From: CAZNKU01 sp045545235
Lineage (GTDB): Bacteria > Bacillota > Clostridia > Monoglobales > Firm-18
NCBI GenBank assembly: GCA_045545235.1
Contig: JAZQAN010000013.1
Coordinates: 20,062-84,061, forward strand
Length of the DNA stretch: 64,000 nt
Reading direction: 5' to 3'
The position numbers and the translations under genes were made by a program. The notes under the pieces were generated by a model that was given only the letters and a program-made list of their open reading frames with translations, ran no database searches and was not told the origin of the DNA. Shown here piece after piece: positions 41,333 through 50,637 of this stretch. Positions within the stretch are counted from its first letter, which is position 1; every line of letters begins with the position of its first letter.

Positions 41333-42400
41333 ATGGATTACAAGAAAACAAGAGCAGTAGTTATTGAAAAACCTTACTGTGCTAATTTGCGTGAAATTCA
41401 GTTGACTGAACCAAAGGAGGATGCTTTTATTGCAAAGACTCTTTTTAGTTCAATTTCTACAGGTACAGATATGAAGACGTATAAGGGTATGCAACATCCT
41501 GAACAGTGCTACTATCCGCTTGTGCCCGGATACGAAACAATGGGGGTTGTTGTTGAAACTCCAAAACCAGGTGTTGATTTAAGCAGAATCCCTGAAAGTG
41601 CACGAAACCTTAAAGTTGGCGACAGAGTTATGATTAACGAATGTCGTCAGTATGGTGATGTTTGTGCAGCGTGGGGCGGCGGTAGTGAATATACTGTAAA
41701 GGACAGCTTTACAACAAATGACCAGTTTGACTATATGGTTAAGGTACCTGACAATGTGACAGATGTACAGGCAGTTCTTGCCTATCTTGCATGTGTACCG
41801 TTAAAGGGCATCAAGAGAATGACTTTAAGACCTAACGAAACTTTTGTTGTAGTAGGTGCAGGTATGGTTGGTATTTCTGCAATTCAGGAACTTAAAATTT
41901 TAGAGCCTACTTTGAAGGTTGTTTGTATTGAACGTAACGCATTCCGCAGAAGTATTGCAGAAAATTATGCAGATTTAGTTGTTTCTCCTGAAGAAGCGGT
42001 TGAAAAAATCAAGGAATTTACAAACGGTAAAATGGCTGACCAGCTTATGGAATGTTCAGGTAACCCTGATGTTGTTGGTACACTGCATAAATATATTAAA
42101 GATGGCGGTTGGGAAGATGATGACATTCCTGCACACATTCATTTGCAGGGTGACTATCCCGATAAACTGATTTTTGACCATTATCACAGATGGTTTGTGA
42201 AAAATGCAACTATTACAATGACTTGTGCACTTCGTGCAGGATGCAAGGAACAAGTTCTGCAGTGGATTTCTGAAGGTAAGTTTGACACAAGCAAACTGCC
42301 TATCGAAATATGGCCTGTTTCCAAATGTAAGGAAGCTTTTGAATATCTTAACGAAAAAGGTGCAGATGTATTTAAAATTGTATTTGATTGGAGCAAATAA
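41333..42400 (+). CDS. Zinc-type (MDR) alcohol/sugar dehydrogenase
   Basis: 355 residues from ATG 41333, after AGAGG. An in-frame ATG at 41312 precedes that ribosome site. It has the medium-chain dehydrogenase layout: N-terminal GroES-like domain (GYETMGVVVE) and Rossmann domain (VVVGAGMVGISAIQELK). Of the catalytic-zinc ligands only a partial set is apparent (the usual GHE is GYE), so zinc use is uncertain. It resembles the threonine/sorbitol or BchC-like branch. It heads a six-gene operon of sugar enzymes. Confidence 0.86.
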   Translation: MDYKKTRAVVIEKPYCANLREIQLTEPKEDAFIAKTLFSSISTGTDMKTYKGMQHPEQCYYPLVPGYETMGVVVETPKPGVDLSRIPESARNLKVGDRVMINECRQYGDVCAAWGGGSEYTVKDSFTTNDQFDYMVKVPDNVTDVQAVLAYLACVPLKGIKRMTLRPNETFVVVGAGMVGISAIQELKILEPTLKVVCIERNAFRRSIAENYADLVVSPEEAVEKIKEFTNGKMADQLMECSGNPDVVGTLHKYIKDGGWEDDDIPAHIHLQGDYPDKLIFDHYHRWFVKNATITMTCALRAGCKEQVLQWISEGKFDTSKLPIEIWPVSKCKEAFEYLNEKGADVFKIVFDWSK

Positions 42401-42402
42401 AT

Positions 42403-43026
42403 ATGAAAACTGTAATGCTTATAGGGGATTCAATCAGGTTAAATTATCAATCTGTGGTAGAGGAAGAATTACAGGGAGAATATTCTGTTTGGGCACCGGA
42501 AGAAAATTGTAGATTTGCAAAATACACATTGGTTGAGTTACCAAGGTACAAAGCTGCATTTTCTCGGGCTGAATTTGAAAAAGAAGATCAGGCAAAGATT
42601 ACCCCTACTATAGATAAGATTGAAAATCTTAAGTGTCCGGATATTATACATTGGAATAACGGACTATGGGACACAGGGGTTACATATGAAGAAGATGGCC
42701 CTCTTACACCAATAGATGAATACATAAGAGATATGTCAATAATTCTTCGTGAACTTCGTAAAATGACAGATAAAATCATTTTTGCAACTATAACTCCGGT
42801 AAAACCCGGAACTCATCAGGATAATGATATTATTCAGGAATATAACAGACGAATAATTGAATTTATGAAGAGTGAAAATGTTGTAATTAACGATTTGGGT
42901 GCCTTGGTATCGGAAAATATTGATGAATATATTTTTGATGATAAAATTCATCTTTCTGAAACTGGTAAGATTGCTTGCGGAAAAGCAGTTGCAGATATTA
43001 TAAGAAAAATTGACAAAGAGGGGTGA
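42403..43026 (+). CDS. SGNH/GDSL-family hydrolase
   Basis: 207 residues from ATG 42403, 2 bases after the previous stop (GGAG upstream). The serine block is LIGDSIRLNYQ, and the catalytic Asp/His dyad is FDDKIHLSETGK near the C-terminus. The block III motif is altered to HWNNGLWD. No signal peptide is present. In this setting it could remove an acyl group from a sugar substrate or cleave a lactone or ester. Confidence 0.85.
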   Translation: MKTVMLIGDSIRLNYQSVVEEELQGEYSVWAPEENCRFAKYTLVELPRYKAAFSRAEFEKEDQAKITPTIDKIENLKCPDIIHWNNGLWDTGVTYEEDGPLTPIDEYIRDMSIILRELRKMTDKIIFATITPVKPGTHQDNDIIQEYNRRIIEFMKSENVVINDLGALVSENIDEYIFDDKIHLSETGKIACGKAVADIIRKIDKEG

Positions 43027-43032
43027 TACTTT

Positions 43033-43836
43033 ATGAAATATGGTTGTGCCGCTTGGGGATTTCGTGAATTGTCTCTTGAAAAAAGATTGGAAATCACTAA
43101 AAAATCAGGTCTTAAAATTTTAGAAATGGGAATAGAAAATGCTGATACTGATGTAAAATTGGGAGATAGTGTTGACGAAATAAAGGGACTATATGCAAAA
43201 TACGGTATCGAGCTTGTTTGTGCCGCAACGGGGAATGACTTTACAAACGGAAACAAGGACGATGTTGAAAAAATAAAAAAAGTCATAGATATGTGTGCAG
43301 AACTTGGTGTTAAATACCTAAGAATTTTTGCAGGCTTCTCACCTGTAGAGGAAGTAGTGGGCGAAAGATGGGATGTTATGATTGAAGCCCTTACAGAGGT
43401 TGGTAATTATTCAAAGGGAACAGGTGTTACATTAGCAGTTGAAACTCACGGTGGCGTAAATGGTTTTGATGACGGAGTAGAACATTTTTATTCCACATCA
43501 ACAAAGCCTGAAGCCTTGAAAAAAATGATGGATGAAATTCCTGAAAATGTATTTTTTAACTACGACCCTGCAAATTTGTATGCAGTGGGAATAAAAAATC
43601 CCGATGAAATTTATCAGACGATAAAAGACAGAGTTGCTTATGCCCATTTTAAGGATTTTGCAAATTTGCCGTCAGGGAACTTGCTTCCTGCCGCTTGCGG
43701 TGAAAGTGATATGGACTGGAAGGCAATATTAAACGGTATTGGTGACCGTGATATGATTGCTTTATTTGAATATGAGATTCCCGACGACCTGGAAGATGGC
43801 ATTAAAAGATGTGCTGATTATATAAAAAATTTATAA
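43033..43836 (+). CDS. TIM-barrel sugar isomerase/epimerase
   Basis: 267 residues, AP-endonuclease-2-like barrel. The metal-ligand blocks are LAVETHGG, FNYDPANLY, YAHFKDF and the C-terminal LFEYEIPDD. It belongs to the same broad group as IolE/IolI/Hyi but is only distantly similar to the other TIM-barrel protein at 26499. Known members interconvert ketoses, inososes or 3-ketosugars, and some cleave C-glycosides after 3-oxidation by a Gfo/Idh/MocA partner. That is a possibility here, not a demonstration. Confidence 0.85.
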   Translation: MKYGCAAWGFRELSLEKRLEITKKSGLKILEMGIENADTDVKLGDSVDEIKGLYAKYGIELVCAATGNDFTNGNKDDVEKIKKVIDMCAELGVKYLRIFAGFSPVEEVVGERWDVMIEALTEVGNYSKGTGVTLAVETHGGVNGFDDGVEHFYSTSTKPEALKKMMDEIPENVFFNYDPANLYAVGIKNPDEIYQTIKDRVAYAHFKDFANLPSGNLLPAACGESDMDWKAILNGIGDRDMIALFEYEIPDDLEDGIKRCADYIKNL

Positions 43837-43848
43837 GGAGAAATTAAA

Positions 43849-45108
43849 ATGTACGATATTTTTAAAATACCGGATTTTGAATTCCCAAAAGATTTTTTAT
43901 GGGGAACTTCCACGGCAGGACATCAGATAGAGGGAAATAACATTCACAGTCAGAACTGGGCGGATGAACTCAAACGCCATGTTGATGATATACACAAACC
44001 ATCAGGAATGGCGTGCAACCATTATAATATGGTTGAAGAAGATATAAGTCTTATGAAGAAAATTGAGGCACCTGCTTACAGAATGAGCATTGAATGGTCA
44101 AGAATTGAACCAATTGAAGGTCAGTTTAATCAGGAAGCTATTGAACATTATCTTCACGAGCTTTCTCTTCTTAAGGAAAACGGATTCAAAATATTTCTTA
44201 CATTGCATCATTTTACTCATCCTTTGTGGTTTGAAAATGCTGGCGGATTTTTAAATTGTGATAATATGAGATATTTTGAACGATATCTTGAAAAAATTGT
44301 ACCTTTAGTTACATCTTTTGTGGATAGTTGGAATATATTTAATGAAATAAATGCAGGTACTGATGATTTGTCACAAAGAAAAAAACTTGCAGTTATGCGT
44401 TATCACGCATTGGGGTATCAAATTGTAAAAAAATATTCCGATGCCCCTGTCAGCACGGCTCATGCTTTTATAATGTTTGATCCGTCAAGACGTTATGATA
44501 AGTTTGATAATGCTGCAGCGGAGATACTTGATTGTCAATGCAATGAGTTTTTCTTCCATGCAATACGAACAGGCGAAGTTATCGTTCCCGGCTACGGCAG
44601 TTATTTTGATAATAATATTAAAGATACTGCAGATTACTGGGCAATAAACATATATACAAGAAGTATGGTAGATTCAAGGAACAAAGATTTTAATGGAAAA
44701 AGATATCAACATAAACACCTTAAGCTTTTGCCTATGGATTTTTATCTTGATGAATTTGTACCCGAAGTAATGATACATCAGCTTTGCAGACTTAAGGATA
44801 AGCCTGTGTATATTACAGAAAACGGATTAAGCGGAAGTGATGAATGGAGAAAGATTTACCTTACACTATATCTTAATGCTTTGCACGAGTCTATGAGTAT
44901 GGGTGTGGATGTTAAAGGCTATTTCTATTGGTCATTAATGGATAATTACGAGTGGAACAGTTTTGTCCCAAACTTCGGTTTGATAGATGTAAATTTTGAA
45001 ACTTTTGAAAGAAAGTTAAAGGATAGTGCATATTTTTATCGTGACATTGTCCGCAATAATGGTATTGATAATGAAATGTTAAAAAAATATATAAAAAAGG
45101 AGATATAA
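43849..45108 (+). CDS. Glycoside hydrolase family 1 (beta-glucosidase-like)
   Basis: 419 residues, slightly short for GH1 (usually 440-480). FLWGTSTAGHQIEG is at the start, the acid/base FNEIN is at E166, and the nucleophile ITENG is at E324. Both catalytic residues are present. It has no signal peptide, so it hydrolyses an imported beta-glycoside. A phospho-binding site is not obvious and no PTS gene is in the window. It is co-transcribed with the neighbours at 12 bases upstream and 1 base downstream. Confidence 0.9.
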   Translation: MYDIFKIPDFEFPKDFLWGTSTAGHQIEGNNIHSQNWADELKRHVDDIHKPSGMACNHYNMVEEDISLMKKIEAPAYRMSIEWSRIEPIEGQFNQEAIEHYLHELSLLKENGFKIFLTLHHFTHPLWFENAGGFLNCDNMRYFERYLEKIVPLVTSFVDSWNIFNEINAGTDDLSQRKKLAVMRYHALGYQIVKKYSDAPVSTAHAFIMFDPSRRYDKFDNAAAEILDCQCNEFFFHAIRTGEVIVPGYGSYFDNNIKDTADYWAINIYTRSMVDSRNKDFNGKRYQHKHLKLLPMDFYLDEFVPEVMIHQLCRLKDKPVYITENGLSGSDEWRKIYLTLYLNALHESMSMGVDVKGYFYWSLMDNYEWNSFVPNFGLIDVNFETFERKLKDSAYFYRDIVRNNGIDNEMLKKYIKKEI

Positions 45109-45109
45109 A

Positions 45110-46480
45110 ATGAAACCAAAGGTAATATTTATGCCACATGCGAATATTCAGTATTCACAGTTGGCACCGGAAAAAAGACAATGGGTAATGAAGAATTGTT
45201 ACGAAAAGCTTTTCGATTTAATCGACGGCGGTGACTACAAAATTGCTTTTGAAGCAAGCGGTATCACTATTGATGAAATGGCAAAGCAGGCACCTGAAGT
45301 ACTTGCAAAACTTAAAAAGCTTGTACAGGAAGGTAAGGTAGAGCCCGTATCATCACCATATATTCACTTTATGCTAAGCAACATTCCAAAAGAGGTTTGC
45401 GTGCATTCTTTGAAATATTCATTGGATGTATGGGAGCAGCACGTTGGTAAGCGACCAAAAATCGGCTGGAATCCTGAATGTGGATGGGCAAGCTACATTC
45501 CTGATGTATATAGGGAATGTGGTGTTGAGGCATTGGTTATGGATGCTGATTCATTGATGCTTTCATTTGATGAAATAAGAAAGGCTACAGGTCTTGAATT
45601 TGACGTACAAGGACATTCTAATAAAAATCATCTGTTTAAAATCGAAGAATACATAAAGGACAAGCCCGATTTTCTTAAGTTTATTACTAATCCATCGGTA
45701 GCACCTAACGGACTTAAGATGATTTTCCGCAGTGACTGTATGGCAAACCTTCTTTTGTGGTACTTAATGGGGGCAACAGAAGGTATGCGTGAAGAGCCTA
45801 TTAATATGAATGAAATTAAAAATATGCTTGCAAACTGGAAGGAAAGAATTGCACAAACAGGTTCGTTTATTATGCCTTATGCTGAAGATGCAGAGTATAT
45901 CGGAAGCAGTGCATATTTCTATGTTAAACAGTTTAATCAGGCAAGATTTTTCGAGGAAGAGCCTGAAAGTGTAACTCGTTTCAAGGAAATTATGGATGCT
46001 GCAATTGAAGCAGGTTACGAAATGGCTACACCATCAGAAGTTTTAGCAAGTGGAAATGTTTTTGAAAATGATTATGTAGAAAACATCGAAAATGGTGTTG
46101 CTTGGCACGGTGGTACAGCAAAGGCATGGGCTAATACTGAATATTCAAGAATTATGGACCCTGTTTGTATGTCTATGCTTGTTGGTATTAATGCAGTTAA
46201 GGAAAAAATCGGTGAATGTGACGAACTTGATAATGCTATGAAGGCTTTGGCAAGTGCATGGGTTTCAGACTCCAGATGGCCACCTGCACCAACTTCACCG
46301 GGTAGATTCAATGTCCGTGAAAGCCTTGAAGATATGTACCTTGTTAATGATTGCATCAAGGCAGCTATGGAAAAAGGCGGCATTGCAGAAAAACGCGGTT
46401 TGTATTCTCCAAACCTTATGAAAACACAGATTAAAGCTATAGATGATAAATTGATGGGAATGAATTATTTTGGTGAATAA
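45110..46480 (+). CDS. GH57-like glycosidase/deacetylase-fold protein
   Basis: 456 residues. The N-terminal 300 or so residues look like the (beta/alpha)7 barrel of families 57/38: FMPHANIQYSQL at the start, FEASG near residue 44 and GWNPECGWASYIPDVYRECGVEALVMD, where E123 occupies the nucleophile-like position of GH57. The C-terminal part is unrecognised. Cytoplasmic. An alpha- or beta-glycosidase acting on the same substrate as the GH1 enzyme is likely, but family membership is by eye only. Confidence 0.7.
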   Translation: MKPKVIFMPHANIQYSQLAPEKRQWVMKNCYEKLFDLIDGGDYKIAFEASGITIDEMAKQAPEVLAKLKKLVQEGKVEPVSSPYIHFMLSNIPKEVCVHSLKYSLDVWEQHVGKRPKIGWNPECGWASYIPDVYRECGVEALVMDADSLMLSFDEIRKATGLEFDVQGHSNKNHLFKIEEYIKDKPDFLKFITNPSVAPNGLKMIFRSDCMANLLLWYLMGATEGMREEPINMNEIKNMLANWKERIAQTGSFIMPYAEDAEYIGSSAYFYVKQFNQARFFEEEPESVTRFKEIMDAAIEAGYEMATPSEVLASGNVFENDYVENIENGVAWHGGTAKAWANTEYSRIMDPVCMSMLVGINAVKEKIGECDELDNAMKALASAWVSDSRWPPAPTSPGRFNVRESLEDMYLVNDCIKAAMEKGGIAEKRGLYSPNLMKTQIKAIDDKLMGMNYFGE

Positions 46481-47435
46481 ACCCGAACTTATACATTTTC
46501 AATTAACAAGAAATTGTAATTTAAGATGCTATTTTTGCGGTCAATGGGGGAAGAAGGGGTTTTTTGCCGGTGTCGATGGTGAAGAAATGACACTTTCCGA
46601 CTGGAAAAAGCTTGCTCTTGATATAAAAGATACATATACTCCGCTACCTCACATTATGCTGTGGGGTGGGGAGCCTTTGGTGTGCCCGTATTTTGATGAA
46701 CTTGTATTGTTTTTAAAAGAACAGGGTTTTACTTTGGGTATGATAACCAATGGTGTTCTTTTGGATGAACATATGAAAATATGCAAATCTTACTTTAAAA
46801 AGATATTTGTTTCAATAGACGGCCCTAAGGATGTTCATAACAGTATTCGGGGAGACGGTGTTTTTGAAAAAGTAACATCGAATCTTCGTGAATTGTCAGA
46901 TTCAGATGTTTATGTTACGGTTTCTAGTGTATTGTCACCTGCTTTAATTGAAAGGCTTGAGGAATTTGTTTCCATTATGGAAAACAGTGGGGCGACAGAG
47001 TTGCTGTTGCAAAATTATATACGTGTTTCCGAAGAGGAGGCAGAGGAATATAAAAAATGGATGAAGGATTGTTTTAATATCAATGCAAGCGAAATTGATT
47101 CGTGGATTACATCACTACCTGATGATTACGAGTATAAAAAAGAAACTGCAATTAATGAAATAAAGGATAAGAAATTCGGAATAAAAGTGAGTTATCTTCC
47201 TCATAACAATGAGGATTGCGTATGTATGTCTGCAAATAAGCACATACACGTTTCGTGGAAGGGGAATTTGCTGTACTGTACGGATTTTTATGATTTTAAT
47301 GCAGGCAATGTAAAGGAACAACATATTGACAAAATATTCAATAATGAAATATCCGAAGCATACCGCAATAATGTAAAAGATAATCCTGTATGTAAGCATT
47401 GTTCGTGGCGTCCTTCAAAAGAATACTGGCTATAA
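46473..47435 (+). CDS. Radical SAM protein with SPASM-like C-terminus
   Basis: 320 residues from GTG 46473 (GTGAATAA overlaps the previous stop). The cluster motif is CNLRCYFC, WGGEPL is the SAM block, and extra cysteines follow in CVCMSANKH, LYC and VCKHCSW near the C-terminus, as in SPASM/twitch proteins. Relatives modify peptides or proteins (sulfatase maturation, quinohaemoprotein or RiPP enzymes). No sulfatase or short precursor peptide is seen nearby, so a small-molecule substrate within this sugar operon should be considered. Confidence 0.88.
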   Translation: MNKPELIHFQLTRNCNLRCYFCGQWGKKGFFAGVDGEEMTLSDWKKLALDIKDTYTPLPHIMLWGGEPLVCPYFDELVLFLKEQGFTLGMITNGVLLDEHMKICKSYFKKIFVSIDGPKDVHNSIRGDGVFEKVTSNLRELSDSDVYVTVSSVLSPALIERLEEFVSIMENSGATELLLQNYIRVSEEEAEEYKKWMKDCFNINASEIDSWITSLPDDYEYKKETAINEIKDKKFGIKVSYLPHNNEDCVCMSANKHIHVSWKGNLLYCTDFYDFNAGNVKEQHIDKIFNNEISEAYRNNVKDNPVCKHCSWRPSKEYWL

Positions 47436-47438
47436 TAT

Positions 47439-47474
47439 AATCCTGTAAAATCAGCTGATTTTACAGGATTTTTT
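47439..47474. terminator. Bidirectional terminator
   Basis: A perfect 32-base palindrome (47439-47470, centred on AGCT, arms AATCCTGTAAAATC) with a T run on each side, between convergent genes. Confidence 0.92.
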
Positions 47475-47478
47475 ATGC

Positions 47479-48345
47479 TTAAAAAGCTATTAAAATAATT
47501 GCAAGTATTCCTATTATAATACCACACCAGCTCATAATTGATAATTGTTCTTTGAACAGATATTTTGAAACTATTGCTGAAAACATAATTGTTCCACCGT
47601 TTATTATTGGGAAGAATATCAACCCCGGTAAAGCCCCCACAAGAAACATATTTAATTTGTTTGCAATAACAACACTTAAGGATAACAAAAGTGCAAGAAT
47701 ATAGAATTTTTTGCTGTATTTCTGAGTTGAATCTGATTTTTGATTTGAACTTAATTTCCCTATGACAGAGAAAAGCAGAATGAATAAAAATGCCAAAAAC
47801 AGATATTCATTTATGCCTGTTCCGTTGTATAATCTTGAAAAAACTTTCTGCATTATTCCCACCGAGCCTGCACAGAGCATAGCCAAAAATGCATAAATTA
47901 AATATTTTTTTGAACTGTTTGTGTTTTCTTCACCTTTGATTGAAATCATTACAACCGATATAAGCATTATTCCTATACCTATAATTCTGAAGGCGGAAAA
48001 GCTTTCGTTGTAACATATTGCGGTAAAAACCGTAGGTATTATAAAACAAGCTGCATAAATTAATGAACATACTGAAACCGAGCCTGTTTGTGCAGCAATC
48101 ATGTAAAGGCTTTGAGAACCCAAAGTGCATAGACCGTATAAAAATGCCATGGTAATAAATGTTATTCCGCTCATAAGGGAAAAATCTATTCCCTTTGAAG
48201 CAAAAATAATAATTCCGACAATAGCTGTAATTATATTTACGGACATCAGGTTGCTAAAACCCTGAAAATCTTTTTTTCCTGATTTAGGTATAATATTTTT
48301 TGCAACACCCAATATCAGAGATACAAATAATAGTATGTAATTCAT
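47479..48345 (-). CDS. EamA/DMT-family transporter
   Basis: 288 residues and about ten hydrophobic helices arranged as two similar halves, the drug/metabolite transporter pattern. A typical second-half end is IINGGTIMFSAIVSKYLFKEQLSIMSWCGIIIGILAIILI. It is the last gene of an AraC-BNR-transporter operon. It may export or import a sugar or amino-acid-like metabolite. The substrate is unknown. Confidence 0.88.
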   Translation of the reverse strand: MNYILLFVSLILGVAKNIIPKSGKKDFQGFSNLMSVNIITAIVGIIIFASKGIDFSLMSGITFITMAFLYGLCTLGSQSLYMIAAQTGSVSVCSLIYAACFIIPTVFTAICYNESFSAFRIIGIGIMLISVVMISIKGEENTNSSKKYLIYAFLAMLCAGSVGIMQKVFSRLYNGTGINEYLFLAFLFILLFSVIGKLSSNQKSDSTQKYSKKFYILALLLSLSVVIANKLNMFLVGALPGLIFFPIINGGTIMFSAIVSKYLFKEQLSIMSWCGIIIGILAIILIAF

Positions 48346-48352
48346 AGTAAAC

Positions 48353-49648
48353 TCAATCCATTTCTACTGTAATTTCTCTGCAAAGAATTGTTTTTCTTTT
48401 TACTCCTGTTTCATCAGGATAATAAGAATCTCCGTAAATTAACAATGCTTTGTTATAGTCAACTGCTACCAATTCGGGGTTGTTGCAGGCACCTGCCCAT
48501 TCCCAGAATGTAGGAGTATCAATCTTTAAATTGTGCAAACTGCTTCTGTCATCGGGTGTCATAACTTCAATAGGAGCTTCCCAGTTTACACCGTCACAAC
48601 TTCCGCTTATAAACATTCCCGGTCTTGCGTATGAAAGTAAAACTGCTCCGCATTCAAGTTTTGCAAGTCTTGGCAGAACGCCAACCGGTGCAAACTTTTT
48701 GGGTTTTGACCATGTTTTTCCGTTATCTGTTGATCTTGAAAAATACATAGGATCCCATTCTTTTCCTGTTGTAGCCGCCCATGTTGAACGCATAAACCAC
48801 ACTATACTGCCGTCAGGCATAAATTCAATATCACTGTCACTGAAGCCGCCGCTTTGGTATGGGTATTCGTTTCCGTCTGCAGGGTATTCCATATGTGCCC
48901 ATTGCTTAAAGGAATGACCGTTGTCGTCGGAACGGAACAACTCCGCACTGTAATATGGGCTGTATTGGTTGTTGTCGGGGTTTAAATGCCCTTCACCCGA
49001 AAAGGCGGTTATCCACAATACTCCGTCAGGACCGATTTTCAGATTTCCTCGTGGAAACAGGGTTTTTAAATAAAATTTATCATCTGTATCGTGGTATACC
49101 ACGTGTGTAAGTTTGTTCCATTCAAGAGGAACCTTTTCTTCGGTTGGCTCATTACTGCCCTTTGGTATTCTTACGGCAGTCCATTCTTTTTTTGAAATAC
49201 TTTCAGGCAGTCTGTCTGCATCATAAGCGTAAATTTTAAAATCACCTTTCCAGACAGAAAAACCGTCGGGAATAGGAAGGACACCTTCCCGGGCACGTAC
49301 TGAAAAATCATAATCGGGAGTATATAAATTATGTGGTGTAAGTTTGTAATCTTTAAGTTCTATACTTGACATTGGAGGAAAGGATAGTCTGTCTCCGTTT
49401 TTAAGTAACAGACCGCGGTTTTGGGCCTGCTGTTCAGTTATTTCACACCAGCTTTTGCCCTTGTCTGTTGTTTTGAACCATCGGCAATCTGCACCATATG
49501 CTTTTATGTCATCGTCATCAATGTGTACCGACATAATGATGCCGCCGTCACAATCATAAACTCTGGGGAATTGATATGGTCCCCAAAGGTTTTCTTCAGG
49601 ACGTATTCCCCTTACTATAACTTTTTCTTTACCTACCGTTATTTTCAT
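48353..49648 (-). CDS. BNR/Asp-box sialidase-superfamily protein
   Basis: 431 residues with at least three Asp-box motifs (TTDKGKSW, RSDDNGHSF, RSTDNGKTW), the hallmark of six-bladed sialidase-fold propellers. No signal peptide is seen and the Arg triad is not readable by eye, so it may be an intracellular glycosidase of a related family rather than a true sialidase. GGAGGTC precedes the ATG. It is 16 bases after the AraC gene. Confidence 0.82.
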   Translation of the reverse strand: MKITVGKEKVIVRGIRPEENLWGPYQFPRVYDCDGGIIMSVHIDDDDIKAYGADCRWFKTTDKGKSWCEITEQQAQNRGLLLKNGDRLSFPPMSSIELKDYKLTPHNLYTPDYDFSVRAREGVLPIPDGFSVWKGDFKIYAYDADRLPESISKKEWTAVRIPKGSNEPTEEKVPLEWNKLTHVVYHDTDDKFYLKTLFPRGNLKIGPDGVLWITAFSGEGHLNPDNNQYSPYYSAELFRSDDNGHSFKQWAHMEYPADGNEYPYQSGGFSDSDIEFMPDGSIVWFMRSTWAATTGKEWDPMYFSRSTDNGKTWSKPKKFAPVGVLPRLAKLECGAVLLSYARPGMFISGSCDGVNWEAPIEVMTPDDRSSLHNLKIDTPTFWEWAGACNNPELVAVDYNKALLIYGDSYYPDETGVKRKTILCREITVEMD

Positions 49649-49664
49649 ATTTGACCTCCATATC

Positions 49665-50456
49665 TCAGTATTTTTTGGGTGATACGCCTATGGCGTTTTT
49701 AAAGGCGTGTGAAAAATAACTTTCACTTGAAAAACCGCATTCATTTGTGATTTCCGTAATGGTGTACATTTTTGAGGAAAGCATATATTTTGCCTTGTTT
49801 ATGCGAATTTCATTAAGGTATTCACCCGGTGAAACTTTATAGAAATTTTTAAAAGAACGTTTGAAATAAGGCACACTGTAGCCGGAAATTTCCGCAAGTT
49901 CATCAATGGTTATTTTGTTTTTAAAGTTTGCATCTATATATTTTTTTGCCTTTTCAAGATTCTGTTCAAGTGGTGACATTGTTGATTTGTATTTTTCCTT
50001 GAAAAGATTATATATAAATTCGTACAACAAGGATTTGCTCTTTAAACGAAAACCACCCTGTACAATGTGAAAAAAGTTGCTGTTTTGTTCAAGCTGTTCC
50101 ATAAGACTGACATATATTTCAGGATACTTTACTTTGTTTACGCGGTTTAAAAATGATAAATCCTTGTCGGCAATATCAAATTCAACAATGTAAAATTCCG
50201 TAATTGGTTCGTTTGAGTTTTCGTTGTATATTACGTCGTAGTCTTCACCTTTGTTTATAAGCAAAATGTCTCCTGCGTATGCGGTTTTTCGCTCCTTTCC
50301 GCTTACAAAAGTCATTGTACCTATGGAAATAAGAATAAAGCAGAATAACTCTCTTTTTTTAACAGTATACAATTTCTTTTTTGAGGATACGAAATGTGCA
50401 ATGGGTATTTCGGTTATTTCAATGTCAACATTTGCCAAATCTAGCGGACTTTTCAA
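49665..50456 (-). CDS. AraC-family transcriptional regulator
   Basis: 263 residues from TTG 50456, which follows an AGAGGTGAT ribosome site. In-frame upstream codons to 50525 give 23 extra hydrophobic residues without such a site. The C-terminal helix-turn-helix pair is clear (ITIDELAEISGYSVPYFKRSF, TITEITNECGFSSESYFSHAFK), with a cupin-like N-terminal domain before it. It is the first gene of the BNR/transporter operon and divergent from the secreted-protein cluster, either of which it could control. Confidence 0.88.
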   Translation of the reverse strand: MKSPLDLANVDIEITEIPIAHFVSSKKKLYTVKKRELFCFILISIGTMTFVSGKERKTAYAGDILLINKGEDYDVIYNENSNEPITEFYIVEFDIADKDLSFLNRVNKVKYPEIYVSLMEQLEQNSNFFHIVQGGFRLKSKSLLYEFIYNLFKEKYKSTMSPLEQNLEKAKKYIDANFKNKITIDELAEISGYSVPYFKRSFKNFYKVSPGEYLNEIRINKAKYMLSSKMYTITEITNECGFSSESYFSHAFKNAIGVSPKKY

Positions 50457-50545
50457 TATAATCACCTCTTTTAGAAAGATTATACATAAAAAATATCTTG
50501 TTGTCAACAGGGTACGATTTATCAAAAAATGGATATTATATTGTA

Positions 50546-50574
50546 TTGTATATATGTAGGTTTTTTGCTAAAAT
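50546..50574 (+). promoter_or_regulatory. Promoter of the secreted-protein cluster
   Basis: TTGTAT (50546-50551), 17-base spacer, TAAAAT (50569-50574), 64 bases before the ATG at 50638. Confidence 0.55.
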
Positions 50575-50637
50575 CAAGTTACAATACGATTTTGTGCGTT
50601 TTCGGAAATGAAAAAATTCATAATGGGAGGAAAAATT

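Noticed and set aside
26499..43836. Calling the TIM-barrel/dehydrogenase genes a C-glycoside (puerarin-type) or inositol operon
   Set aside because: Only fold-level similarity is visible. Key partner genes of those pathways are not identifiable here and the glycyl-radical enzyme does not belong to either.
48353..49648. Firm call of a sialidase
   Set aside because: Asp boxes show the propeller fold, but the arginine triad and nucleophile could not be verified, and no sialic-acid catabolic genes are nearby.
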